The translations under genes and the position numbers were made by a program. Source: Nocardioides sp. (GTDB lineage: Bacteria; Actinomycetota; Actinomycetes; Propionibacteriales; Nocardioidaceae). From it: a stretch of 42,982 nucleotides of DNA. Where the stretch lies: contig JAICSK010000002.1 of NCBI GenBank assembly GCA_025936915.1, forward strand, positions 1 to 42,982, read 5' to 3'. Positions 6,958 through 14,653 of the stretch are shown here, piece after piece; position 1 is the stretch's first letter; the number at the start of each line of letters is the position of its first letter. Below the pieces are notes generated by a model that was not told the origin of the DNA, made no database searches, and saw nothing but the letters and a program-made list of their open reading frames with translations.

Positions 6958-9057
6958 TCACTCGACCCAGTAACCCCGCCCACCGAACCAGTCGCCGTAG
7001 TGCTCGCCCAGCCCGGCGGGAGCGCGCGAGCCGAGGTAGGACCCGACGACGGCAGCCCCCAGGTCGTCGAGCTCCGGCGCCACGACCCGGCCGTCCACCC
7101 GGCGCGCCATGGAGTCGACGAATCGGGCGAGCCCGGGGTCGGACCCGAGCCGGAAGAACGTCGTCTGGGCACCCAGGCGGCCGGAGTTGTCGAGCTCGCG
7201 GACCGAGTAGGCGACCGTCAGCGGATGGGGCGGGTACTCGAAGTAGACCTCGCCGTCGGGCTCGAGGTGCGACGTCGGCTCACCGTCGGTGACGATCAAC
7301 AACACCGGCTGCGCGCTCGGGTGCTTGCGGAAGAAGCGGTTGGCGAGGAGCAGCGCGTGGTGGAGGTTGGTCCCCTTGTCCCACATCGCGTCGAGACCGG
7401 TGAGCTCCTCGATGTCCATCACCTGGGCGTGCCGGCCGAAGCCGATCAGCTGCAGCGCGTCGCCACGGAACCGCGACCGCACCAGCGTGTGCAGCGCCAG
7501 CGCCGTGCGCTTCATCGGCACCCAGCGCCCGTCCATCGCCATCGAGAACGACGTGTCGACCAGCAGCGCCACCGCCGCCTGCGTACGCGCCTCCGTCTCG
7601 GAGACCTCCACGTCTGCCACCTGGATGCGGATCGGGTGTGCACTCGGTTGCGGTTTGCTGCCAAACCGCAGGTCATCTGTGGATTCGCTTGCGGATTGTT
7701 GCCAAACCGCAGGGAAACCGTGATCCGCCACAGTCCGGCGTACGGCGTTGGTGATCGTCCGGGTGACGTCCCATGGCTCGGTGTCGCCGAACTGCCACTC
7801 CCGGGTCGCGCCCGACATCTCGCCGGCGGCCCCCGCCCGGCGGAGGTCGCGTTGCCCCTGGCGGCTGCTCATCCGGGTGGCGACGTCCTTCAGCAGCGCC
7901 TTCCCGAGCTGGCGCATCGCCTTCGGTGACAGCTTGAGGGAGCCATCACTGGTCCGCTTGAGATAGCCGGAGTCGCGCAGGGCCTGCTCGAGCCGTTGCA
8001 GGGTACGCGCGTCGACGGCCGCGTCGCGGCCGAGCTGCTCGGTGAGCTTGTCGAGGTCGATGTCGTCGAGCCGGGCGCCGTCGTAGGACTGAGCGAGCTG
8101 CTCGGCGAGGGCGTCGAGGTCGGCCAGGTCCTGGAGGACGCCGGTGCCGTCGCCGAGCCCGAGCCCCTGCTCGCCGTCGAACCGCTCGGAGCCGCCCCAG
8201 TCCTCACCGGGCCGCAGCGCCTGCAGGTTGGCGTCGAGCTGGGCCAGCTGCTGCATCAGGGTCGGCGACCCGAACGCCTGCCCCGCCAGGGCCATCAGCT
8301 CCGCCCGCTGCTCGGAGGTCATCGAGTTCATCATCCGCTGGGCCGCGGCGGCGCGCTGCGCGAGCGCGTCGATGAGCTCGTCGACGTTCTGCGGGTTCTC
8401 CGGGAAGAACTCCCCGTGCTTGTCCATGAAGTCGGCGAAGTCCTGCTCGCTGTCGATCCCTTGCTGGTGCTTACCCAGCAGCTCGTTGAGATCGGTCAGC
8501 ATCTCGTTGATCGCCGCCCGGTCCTCGTCGGTGGCGTTCTCGAGCGCCTGTTTCATGCCCGCGAACCGCTGGTCGAGCAGCTCGCGTCCGAGCAGGTCCT
8601 TGATCCGCTCGTAGTCCTCGCGCGCGTCGCGACTCTGCCAGTCGTACGACGAGAGCTCGTTCACCGCGGCGGCCGTCGAGGGCGGCAGGTTGTCGAGGGT
8701 GAGCTCGCGAAGCGCCCGCTCACCGTCGTCCATGTCGATGTCGCGAGCGAGCTGGCCGCGCTCACTGAGGACCGCGTGGTCGAGCAGCTCGCGCACCTCC
8801 TGCAACGTGCCGTCGAGCTGGTGCCGCTGGGTGAGCTCGCGCCTCTTCTCGGCGATCCGGCGGGCGAGGTCGTCGAGCCCCCGCTGCTGCTGCCCGCCGC
8901 GACGGAGGAACTCCCGCAGGGCACGCTCGGGCGAGTAGCCCGCCATCACGTCCTCGCCGATGGCGTCCAGCGCCTCGGCGATGTCGACCGGCGGCGCGAG
9001 CGGGTCGGGACCTCCGTCGTACGCCGTGTAGCGCGAGCGGGGCTGGTGCCTAGGCAT
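6958..9057 (-). CDS. VWA-domain protein of a MoxR/VWA pair
   Basis: A 699-residue protein. The first 430 residues are charged and helical, with short heptad-like stretches. The C-terminal third is a von Willebrand factor A domain with a MIDAS site: DTSFSM at residues 501-506, a threonine in DKGTNLHH, and TDGEPT. It is similar in layout to mycobacterial Rv0959, which also follows a MoxR-type ATPase. Such pairs act as chaperones or metal-insertion machines, but the client is unknown. ATG 9057 overlaps the OsmC stop by 8 bases. Around residues 449-470, just before the VWA domain, the DNA carries two palindromic repeats that look inserted (see the repeat entry). Confidence 0.9.
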   Translation of the reverse strand: MPRHQPRSRYTAYDGGPDPLAPPVDIAEALDAIGEDVMAGYSPERALREFLRRGGQQQRGLDDLARRIAEKRRELTQRHQLDGTLQEVRELLDHAVLSERGQLARDIDMDDGERALRELTLDNLPPSTAAAVNELSSYDWQSRDAREDYERIKDLLGRELLDQRFAGMKQALENATDEDRAAINEMLTDLNELLGKHQQGIDSEQDFADFMDKHGEFFPENPQNVDELIDALAQRAAAAQRMMNSMTSEQRAELMALAGQAFGSPTLMQQLAQLDANLQALRPGEDWGGSERFDGEQGLGLGDGTGVLQDLADLDALAEQLAQSYDGARLDDIDLDKLTEQLGRDAAVDARTLQRLEQALRDSGYLKRTSDGSLKLSPKAMRQLGKALLKDVATRMSSRQGQRDLRRAGAAGEMSGATREWQFGDTEPWDVTRTITNAVRRTVADHGFPAVWQQSASESTDDLRFGSKPQPSAHPIRIQVADVEVSETEARTQAAVALLVDTSFSMAMDGRWVPMKRTALALHTLVRSRFRGDALQLIGFGRHAQVMDIEELTGLDAMWDKGTNLHHALLLANRFFRKHPSAQPVLLIVTDGEPTSHLEPDGEVYFEYPPHPLTVAYSVRELDNSGRLGAQTTFFRLGSDPGLARFVDSMARRVDGRVVAPELDDLGAAVVGSYLGSRAPAGLGEHYGDWFGGRGYWVE
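7649..7711. repeat. paired palindromic repeats inside the VWA gene
   Basis: Two 22-bp palindromes lie at 7649-7670 and 7690-7711. The first is perfect: TGCGGTTTG, four bases, CAAACCGCA. The second differs at one stem position and one loop position. They are 41 bp apart start to start, not a multiple of three, so the same DNA is read in two frames (RFGSKPQ and AVWQQSA). The similarity is therefore at DNA level, not protein level, and resembles a REP-type element in a linker of the gene. Confidence 0.85.
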
Positions 9058-9463
9058 TCGTGCGCTCCACCGTCATGCCGGCGCGCAGCACCCGGGGGAT
9101 CTCGGCGACCTCGTCCACCCGCGCGACGAGGGCGGCCACCTGGTCGGCGGAGGCGGTGGACGCGACGTCGACGACGTAGTCGATGCCCGTCGACACCCAG
9201 GTCTCGGTGTCGAACTGCCCGCGGGCTCCCACCTGCACGCCGTCGACCGGTACGCCGAGTGCGTCGCTCTCGCGGTAGAGGTCGTTGAGCACGCACAGGG
9301 CCACCGCGACGTGCAGCACCCCGGCGCCGTTGGGCTGGGTCTGGACGACGACGCCCTCGTCGGTCCACACATGGGGGATGACCCAGCCCTGCGCGGGGTC
9401 GGCCCGCAGAGAGCCGCTCGAGAGGTGGACGGGGAAGTCGTCGGTGCGGTCGGGGTCAGCCAT
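9050..9463 (-). CDS. OsmC-family protein
   Basis: A 137-residue protein that fits the C-terminal half of the OsmC/Ohr fold. It has the helix with a single cysteine (LHVAVALCVLNDLYRE, about residues 50-65) followed by the strand that opens with VDGVQVGARGQFD. The N-terminal part is shortened and the second peroxidatic cysteine of true OsmC/Ohr enzymes is not apparent, so peroxidase activity is doubtful. It lies between the MoxR ATPase and the VWA gene with 8-base overlaps on both sides, which implies tight co-expression. It could be an adaptor of that pair. Confidence 0.8.
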   Translation of the reverse strand: MADPDRTDDFPVHLSSGSLRADPAQGWVIPHVWTDEGVVVQTQPNGAGVLHVAVALCVLNDLYRESDALGVPVDGVQVGARGQFDTETWVSTGIDYVVDVASTASADQVAALVARVDEVAEIPRVLRAGMTVERTNA

Positions 9464-10844
9464 AGACGGTCTCCCCGCCGCCGGACTCCTTGCTGATCTT
9501 CCGGGCGAGGTAGAGCCCCTCGAGGGCGAGCTCGATGGCCCCGGCGCGCTCCCCGTCGTTGCCGGCGTCGAGGCGGTCGCAGACCTGGTCGTAGAGATCG
9601 GACTCCCCCAGCACCGGCAGGCCCATCAGGAAGTCGCGGGCGGCCACCTGCTCGCCCGTGGTCACCATCTGCCCCGACTCGATGCGGTCGACCAGCAGCG
9701 CGAAGTCGATGCCCCGGAAGTGTCCGCGCACGGCCTCGGCGACGGCGGTGCGGAGCAGGTGGGTGAGGATCTCGTGCTCGCGCCCCTCCTCCCCGGTCTC
9801 GAACTCGATCTTGCCGCCCAGCACGTCGACCGCGGTCTCGAGGTCGACGACCCGCGCGACCGCCTGCTCCTCCCCCTGCCTTGTCGCACGGTGCAACGCG
9901 GACGCCGCGAGCGTCTCGGCCCCGGCGATCGCGAACCGGGCGCTCACGCCGGAGCGTTGGTCGACGGAGTTGCTCTCCCGCAGGTTGCGGGTGAACCGCG
10001 CCAGGATCTCGATCAGGTGGTCGGGCACCTCAGCGACCAGCTCGGCCTCCTGCCGGATCACCGCCACCTCGTCGTCGAGCTCGGTCGGGTAATGGGTGCG
10101 GATCTCGGCGCCGAACCGGTCCTTCAACGGCGTGATGATCCGGCCGCGGTTGGTGTAGTCCTCGGGGTTGGCGCTGGCGACCACCAGCGTGTCGAGGGGC
10201 AGGCGGAGCACGTAGCCACGGATCTGGATGTCGCGCTCCTCCATCACGTTGAGCATCGCGACCTGGATCCGCTCGGCGAGGTCGGGGAGCTCGTTGATCG
10301 CGACGATGCCGCGGTGGCTGCGCGGGATGAGCCCGAAGTGGATCGTCTCCGGATCGCCGAGGTGGCGGCCCTCGGCCACCTTCATCGGGTCGACGTCGCC
10401 GATCAGGTCGGCCACCGACGTGTCGGGGGTGGCGAGCTTCTCGGCGTACCGCTCGTCGCGGTGGCGCCACTCCACGGGCAGCTCGTCGCCGAGCTCGTCC
10501 GCGCGGCGCTGCGACTCGGGGGTGATCGGGTCGTAGGGGTGCTCACCGAGCTCGGCGCCGGCGATCACCGGCGTCCACTCGTCGAGGAGACCGACCAGGG
10601 AGCGCAACAGGCGGGTCTTGCCCTGGCCGCGCTCACCGAGAAGGACGACGTCGTGCCCGGCAAGCAGGGCGCGCTCGAGCTGCGGGATCACGGTCTCGTC
10701 GAACCCGTGCAGCCCGGGCCAGGGATCGTCACCGGCCGCCAGCGACGCGAGCAGGTTGTCGCGGATCTCCGTCCGCAGGGGCTTCTGGACGTGGCCCGAC
10801 TCGCGGAGCTGTCCGAGGGTGCGCGGGGTGGGTGCGGCTGACAC
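9456..10844 (-). CDS. MoxR-type AAA ATPase (Mg-chelatase ChlI-like)
   Basis: A 462-residue AAA+ ATPase of the MoxR/ChlI group. The Walker A is GERGQGKT at residues 70-77, a Walker B-like strand is GIVAINELPDL, a sensor-1 region is VVASANPEDYTNRGR, and an arginine-finger region is PLKDRFGAEIRTHYP. It resembles mycobacterial Rv0958, which is followed by a VWA partner as here. These ATPases usually remodel proteins together with the VWA subunit. The GTG start at 10844 follows TAGCGT by six bases, so the operon mRNA is likely leaderless. It is the first gene of the MoxR-OsmC-VWA operon. Confidence 0.92.
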   Translation of the reverse strand: MSAAPTPRTLGQLRESGHVQKPLRTEIRDNLLASLAAGDDPWPGLHGFDETVIPQLERALLAGHDVVLLGERGQGKTRLLRSLVGLLDEWTPVIAGAELGEHPYDPITPESQRRADELGDELPVEWRHRDERYAEKLATPDTSVADLIGDVDPMKVAEGRHLGDPETIHFGLIPRSHRGIVAINELPDLAERIQVAMLNVMEERDIQIRGYVLRLPLDTLVVASANPEDYTNRGRIITPLKDRFGAEIRTHYPTELDDEVAVIRQEAELVAEVPDHLIEILARFTRNLRESNSVDQRSGVSARFAIAGAETLAASALHRATRQGEEQAVARVVDLETAVDVLGGKIEFETGEEGREHEILTHLLRTAVAEAVRGHFRGIDFALLVDRIESGQMVTTGEQVAARDFLMGLPVLGESDLYDQVCDRLDAGNDGERAGAIELALEGLYLARKISKESGGGETVYG

Positions 10845-10850
10845 GCTTCC

Positions 10851-10856
10851 ACGCTA
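10851..10856 (-). promoter_or_regulatory. -10 element, leaderless start of MoxR operon
   Basis: TAGCGT on the minus strand, then 6 bases, then GTG 10844. Confidence 0.6.
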
Positions 10857-10882
10857 GTCCGGCACGCAACGGCACCCGCGAG

Positions 10883-11407
10883 TCACCCGGGGTCACGCCC
10901 GTGCTCGAGCCGGTAGGCGAGCACGATGTGCCGATCGCGCAGGGCACTCCGGCAGGCGACCAGGGCCTGCCCGATGGCGTCGAGCCGGCGGTCCGCATCG
11001 TTCAACCGCGACTGGACGGCGAGGTCGGAGAAGAAGTTGTCGAACCACACGTCGAGGGTCCGGGTCAGGTCGCCCACCCCGACCCCACCCAGCGAGACAC
11101 CGCCCATGTGGACGTCCGCGAGCTCTCGGCGTAGCCGGTCGAGCGCCGCGTCAACCGAGCGCATGTAGTCCTCGGCCTGGTCGATGCGGTCGTGCTTGAT
11201 CAGGCTCGAGAACAGGCCGCCGCCGAACCACGTGTCGTAGGTCCCCCACGAGCGCGCGCTGTCGACCTTGCGCTGGGCCTCGTGCAGGCTGCTCAGCGCC
11301 GCCTCGCAGGCCGCCTGGGCCTCCTGCACCTCGCGCAGCTGGTCCCGATCGCCCTGGACCTCGCCCGGGTCGTGTCCTTCGATGTGACCACCCGTGTCCT
11401 GCGTCAT
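10883..11407 (-). CDS. hypothetical protein, helical
   Basis: A 174-residue protein I do not recognise. Residues 20-55 and 75-100 are strongly helical with charged repeats (REVQEAQAACEAALSSLHEA), which suggests coiled coils. The middle has a glycine-rich stretch (VSLGGVGVG) followed by an aromatic helix (LDVWFDNFFSDL). There is no signal peptide or membrane segment. ATG 11407 is chosen because TAGGGT stands seven bases before it; GTG 11416 is also in frame. It lies 38 bases upstream of the MoxR gene but has its own promoter, and it diverges from the kinase gene. Confidence 0.8.
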   Translation of the reverse strand: MTQDTGGHIEGHDPGEVQGDRDQLREVQEAQAACEAALSSLHEAQRKVDSARSWGTYDTWFGGGLFSSLIKHDRIDQAEDYMRSVDAALDRLRRELADVHMGGVSLGGVGVGDLTRTLDVWFDNFFSDLAVQSRLNDADRRLDAIGQALVACRSALRDRHIVLAYRLEHGRDPG

Positions 11408-11414
11408 GGACGAC

Positions 11415-11420
11415 ACCCTA
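11415..11420 (-). promoter_or_regulatory. -10 element, leaderless start
   Basis: TAGGGT on the minus strand, then 7 bases, then ATG 11407. It lies within CCCTAGGG, a palindrome between two divergent genes only 41 bases apart. Confidence 0.55.
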
Positions 11421-11448
11421 GGGCGACCGGGCTGGGCAGACTGGGCCC

Positions 11449-12018
11449 ATGTCCCGACGGATCATCGGCATCGCGGGGGCACCGGGCGCGGGGAAGACGA
11501 CGTACGCCGAGCGGCTGGTGGCCGACGCCCGCCGCGACGGTGTGCCCGCGGCGTACCTCCCCATGGACGGGTTCCACCTCGCCGACGCCGCGCTCTCCTC
11601 GACAGGACTGCTCGACCGCAAGGGCGCGCCCGAGACCTTCGACGCGTGGGGGTACGCCGCGTTGCTGCGACGGGCGCGCACCGCCGGGCAGATCGTCTGG
11701 GCGCCGGGGTTCGAGCGCGTCCTGGAGCAGCCGCTGGCCGGCGCGATCGCTCTCCCGCCCGTCGCCCGGCTGGTCGTGACCGAGGGCAACTACCTCCTCC
11801 TCGACCGCCCGGAGTGGCGGGCCGTGCGCGCCGAGCTCGACGAGGTGTGGTTCGTGGACTGCCCCGACGACGTACGCCGGGCGCGACTCGTCGCCCGGCA
11901 CGTGGAGTTCGGCAAGTCGCCGGCCGAGGCGGAGGCGTGGGTGGCGCGGGTCGACGACGCCAACGCCGCCCTGGTGGCGGCGAGCCGCGAGCGGGCCGAC
12001 CGCGTCGTCAGGGCCTGA
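11449..12018 (+). CDS. uridine-kinase-like P-loop kinase
   Basis: A 189-residue nucleoside/pantothenate-kinase-superfamily protein. It has a Walker A (GAPGAGKTT, residues 10-18), the substrate-binding PMDGFHLADAAL motif typical of uridine kinase/PanK and fructose-kinase-like members, and an ARHVEFGKSPAEAEAW lid region. It should phosphorylate a small sugar, nucleoside or cofactor precursor with ATP in the cytoplasm. The exact substrate is unknown. ATG 11449 has no ribosome-binding site; CAGACT six bases upstream suggests a leaderless message. A strong hairpin follows the stop codon. Confidence 0.9.
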   Translation: MSRRIIGIAGAPGAGKTTYAERLVADARRDGVPAAYLPMDGFHLADAALSSTGLLDRKGAPETFDAWGYAALLRRARTAGQIVWAPGFERVLEQPLAGAIALPPVARLVVTEGNYLLLDRPEWRAVRAELDEVWFVDCPDDVRRARLVARHVEFGKSPAEAEAWVARVDDANAALVAASRERADRVVRA

Positions 12019-12033
12019 GACGAAGAAGGCCCC

Positions 12034-12059
12034 GGCCCCGACCAGGCGAGGTCGGGGCC
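12034..12059 (+). terminator. rho-independent-like hairpin after kinase gene
   Basis: A perfect 10-bp stem (GGCCCCGACC with GGTCGGGGCC) closes a six-base loop 16 bases after the kinase stop. No U tract follows, which is common for actinobacterial hairpin terminators. Confidence 0.75.
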
Positions 12060-12131
12060 CGGGTCTCCGGGGGGAATGGGCCGACGCGAGGGGGGTGCGC
12101 AACCGGCCATGTCAAGGGTGCGTCAAGGACG

Positions 12132-12145
12132 CCTCATGCATGAGG
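12132..12145. promoter_or_regulatory. 14-bp perfect palindrome
   Basis: CCTCATGCATGAGG is its own reverse complement and lies in the non-coding gap between the convergent kinase and response-regulator genes. It could be a protein-binding site. No adjacent promoter is obvious, so the role is open. Confidence 0.4.
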
Positions 12146-12174
12146 GTGCATGGTCATGCTTGTGCGGGCCGTAG

Positions 12175-12192
12175 GTCCCGAGCTTCCGGGAC
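12175..12192 (-). terminator. weak hairpin downstream of response regulator
   Basis: GTCCCG and CGGGAC form a 6-bp stem with a six-base loop, 35 bases past the response-regulator stop. It may end that transcript. The stem is short and lacks a U tract. Confidence 0.35.
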
Positions 12193-12226
12193 GTTCAGGC
12201 GGGCCCCGCGTGGTACCTCGGGAGGG

Positions 12227-12889
12227 TCAGGCCTGGTTCCCCTGGCCCAGCAGCTTGGAGGCCAGGACCGCCGCCTGGGTGCGTCGTTCGAGGCCGAGCT
12301 TGGACAGGATGCTGGACACGTAGTTCTTCACGGTCTTCTCCGCGAGGAACATCCGCTCGCCGATCTGTCGGTTGGTGAGCCCCTCGGCGATGAACCCGAG
12401 CAGCTTGAGCTCCTGCTCGGTCAAGTCGGACAGCTCCGGCACCGTGGCGGGCCCGTTGCGCACCCGGTCGAGGACGCGCGCGGTGAGCGACGGGTCGATC
12501 AGCGAGTTGCCGGCGGCGACCTGGCGGACCGCCCCGACCAGGTCGTGGCCGGCGATCTCCTTGAGCACGTATCCCGAGGCACCGGCCATGATCGCGGCGA
12601 ACAGGGCCTCGTCATCGTCGTACGACGTGAGGATCAGCGCGCGCACGTCGGGATCGACGCTGCGCACGGCCCGGCAGACCTCGATCCCCGACCCGTCGGG
12701 CAGCCGCGCGTCGAGCACGGCGACATCGGCGTGCAGCGCCGGGATGCGGGCCATCGCCTCCGCGGCCAGGCCCGACTCGCCGACCACGACGATGTCACCC
12801 GCGGACTCCAGGAGCGCGCGGAGTCCGTGCCGCACGACTTCGTGGTCGTCGAGCAGGAAGACGCGGATCCCCGAGGAGCTGTCGCCCAT
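12227..12889 (-). CDS. NarL/LuxR-type response regulator, DevR/DosR-like
   Basis: A 220-residue two-component response regulator. The receiver domain (residues 8-125) has the acidic pair DD at 14-15, the phospho-acceptor Asp60 (VAVLDARLPDG), Thr in LILTSY and Lys in GYVLKEIAG. The C-terminal LuxR-type HTH (about 150-215) contains LTEQELKLLGFIAEGLTN and AEKTVKNYVSSIL. The wording of both domains is very close to mycobacterial DevR/DosR, the hypoxia/NO regulator. No sensor kinase is encoded next to it, so it is an orphan in this window. ATG 12889 is the natural start. Confidence 0.93.
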   Translation of the reverse strand: MGDSSSGIRVFLLDDHEVVRHGLRALLESAGDIVVVGESGLAAEAMARIPALHADVAVLDARLPDGSGIEVCRAVRSVDPDVRALILTSYDDDEALFAAIMAGASGYVLKEIAGHDLVGAVRQVAAGNSLIDPSLTARVLDRVRNGPATVPELSDLTEQELKLLGFIAEGLTNRQIGERMFLAEKTVKNYVSSILSKLGLERRTQAAVLASKLLGQGNQA

Positions 12890-13043
12890 GGACCAGTTCT
12901 AGCAAGGCGGACGTAGGTGTGGGGGTAGAAACGGCCAGCCGGGCCTCGATCACTCGGATCGCCTCCAGCGCCCACCAGAGCATTCCGGGCGGAGATCGCC
13001 GCGAGCCGGTCGATGCTCGGGCCGTCGAGGCCGCGAGTCCCCG

Positions 13044-13183
13044 GGCGGTGAGCTAGGACCCATTCCGCTCACCGAGAACGGGCCCAGGTCACCGCTCCCC
13101 CGCGTCCACCACGCGTCCACCACCCCGGCGGTGAGCTGGGACCGCACTCGGCCCACCAGATGGCGCCCCACTCACCGCTCCCC
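13044..13183. repeat. two 57-bp imperfect repeat units
   Basis: The 317-bp gap between the response regulator (start 12889) and the CBS gene (stop 13207) holds no credible gene. It contains two equal-length units, 13044-13100 and 13127-13183, matching at 40 of 57 positions with the ends best conserved. Each begins GGCGGTGAGCT and ends TCACCGCTCCCC, so each unit has inverted termini (GCGGTGA/TCACCGC) and can fold on itself. Between them GCGTCCACCA is repeated twice. No terminator or open frame explains this. Confidence 0.7.
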
Positions 13184-13206
13184 TGCAGCGACGGCGAGAA
13201 GCAAGG

Positions 13207-14598
13207 TCAGGAGCCGGCGAGGAACGCCAGGAGGTCCTGGCGGGTGAGGACGCCGACGGGCTTGCCGTCCTCGTGGACGAGGACCGCGTCGGCGTCCTCG
13301 AGCATCGCGACCGCGGCACGGGCCGATTCCGAGGATCCGATCGTCGGCAGCGGCGGGGACATGTGGTCTCCGACCTGGTCGGCGAGGTGGGCGGCTCCGG
13401 TGAACAGTGCCTCGAGCAGGGTGCGCTCCGACACCGACCCCGCGACCTCGGCGGCGACGATCGGCGGCTCGGCCCGGACGACCGGCATCTGGGAGACGCC
13501 GTACTCCTGGAGGATCGCGACCGCCTCGGCGATGGTCTCACCGGGATGGGTGTGCACGAGATCGGGGAGCCGCCCGGACTTGCCGCGCAGCACCTCGCCG
13601 ACGGTCTGCTCCGAGGACGCGGAGTCGGTGGCGAAGCCGTACTGCGCCAGCCACTCGTCGTTGAAGACCTTGGTCAGGTATCCCCGACCGGAGTCGGGCA
13701 GGAGTACGACGATCACGGCGTCCTCGCCCTCGGGCGTGCCGGCGAGCTCACGCGCGACCTGCCGAGCGGCGTACGCCGCCATCCCGGCCGAGCCGCCGAC
13801 CAGCATCGCCTCCTCGCGGGCGAGGCGACGGGTGAACGCGAACGAGTCGGCGTCGGACACCTCGATCACCCGGTCGGCGACCTGGCGGTCGTAGGTCTCG
13901 GGCCAGAAGTCCTCGCCCACACCCTCGACGAGGTAGGGCCGACCGGTGCCGCCGGAGTAGACCGACCCCGACGGGTCGGCGCCGATGATCTGGACCGAGG
14001 AGCTCTGCTCCTTCAGGTAGCGCCCGACGCCGCTGATCGTGCCGCCGGTGCCCATGCCGCAGACGAAATGGGTGATCCGGCCCTCGGTCTGCCGCCAGAT
14101 CTCCGGTCCGGTGGTCTCGTAGTGCGAGCGGGGGTTGTTCGGGTTGGAGTACTGGTCGGGCTTCCACGCGCCCGGCTCTGCCGCGAGGCGGTCGGACACG
14201 TTGTAGTAGGAGTCGGGATGCTCCGGGGCGACCGCGGTCGGGCAGACGACGACCTCGGCGCCGTACGCCTTGAGCACGTTGCGCTTGTCCTCGCTCACCT
14301 TGTCCGGGCAGACGAACACGCACCGGTATCCCTTGGCCTGCGCCACCATCGCCAGCCCGACGCCGGTGTTGCCGGACGTCGGCTCGACGATCGTGCCTCC
14401 CGGCTGGAGCTCGCCCGAGGCCTCCGCCGCCTCGATCATCCGGGCGGCGATGCGGTCCTTCACCGAGCCGCCGGGGTTGAGGTACTCGACCTTCGCCAGC
14501 ACCAACGGCGCGGCAGCGTCGCCGAGGTCGAGGGTGCGGTTGATCCGCACGAGCGGGGTGTTCCCGACCAGGTCCAGCAGGGACTCGACGTACTCCAT
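13207..14598 (-). CDS. cbs: cystathionine beta-synthase
   Basis: A 463-residue PLP enzyme that condenses serine with homocysteine to cystathionine (reverse trans-sulfuration). The PLP lysine is Lys47 in NPGGSVKDR; TSGNTGVGLA binds the substrate carboxylate and GTGGTISG holds the PLP phosphate. Residues from about 335 to the end form a pair of CBS domains (VSQMPVV, VGVLTRQDLLAFL). The length equals the mycobacterial enzyme. There is no N-terminal heme domain. ATG 14598 follows a TATCTT hexamer by seven bases. It could also use O-acetylserine as a cysteine synthase, but the CBS domains favour the assigned function. Confidence 0.94.
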   Translation of the reverse strand: MEYVESLLDLVGNTPLVRINRTLDLGDAAAPLVLAKVEYLNPGGSVKDRIAARMIEAAEASGELQPGGTIVEPTSGNTGVGLAMVAQAKGYRCVFVCPDKVSEDKRNVLKAYGAEVVVCPTAVAPEHPDSYYNVSDRLAAEPGAWKPDQYSNPNNPRSHYETTGPEIWRQTEGRITHFVCGMGTGGTISGVGRYLKEQSSSVQIIGADPSGSVYSGGTGRPYLVEGVGEDFWPETYDRQVADRVIEVSDADSFAFTRRLAREEAMLVGGSAGMAAYAARQVARELAGTPEGEDAVIVVLLPDSGRGYLTKVFNDEWLAQYGFATDSASSEQTVGEVLRGKSGRLPDLVHTHPGETIAEAVAILQEYGVSQMPVVRAEPPIVAAEVAGSVSERTLLEALFTGAAHLADQVGDHMSPPLPTIGSSESARAAVAMLEDADAVLVHEDGKPVGVLTRQDLLAFLAGS

Positions 14599-14605
14599 GC
14601 CGGTC

Positions 14606-14611
14606 AAGATA
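14606..14611 (-). promoter_or_regulatory. -10 element, leaderless start of cbs
   Basis: TATCTT on the minus strand, 7 bases, then ATG 14598. Confidence 0.55.
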
Positions 14612-14653
14612 GCCGCGCCAAAACGGGTTGCCCGCATCGGCGAGGATGGCGGC

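Noticed and set aside
12950..13171. 73-codon ORF in the gap upstream of the response regulator
   Set aside because: It reads through the repeat units, with no ribosome-binding site and biased Arg/Pro composition.
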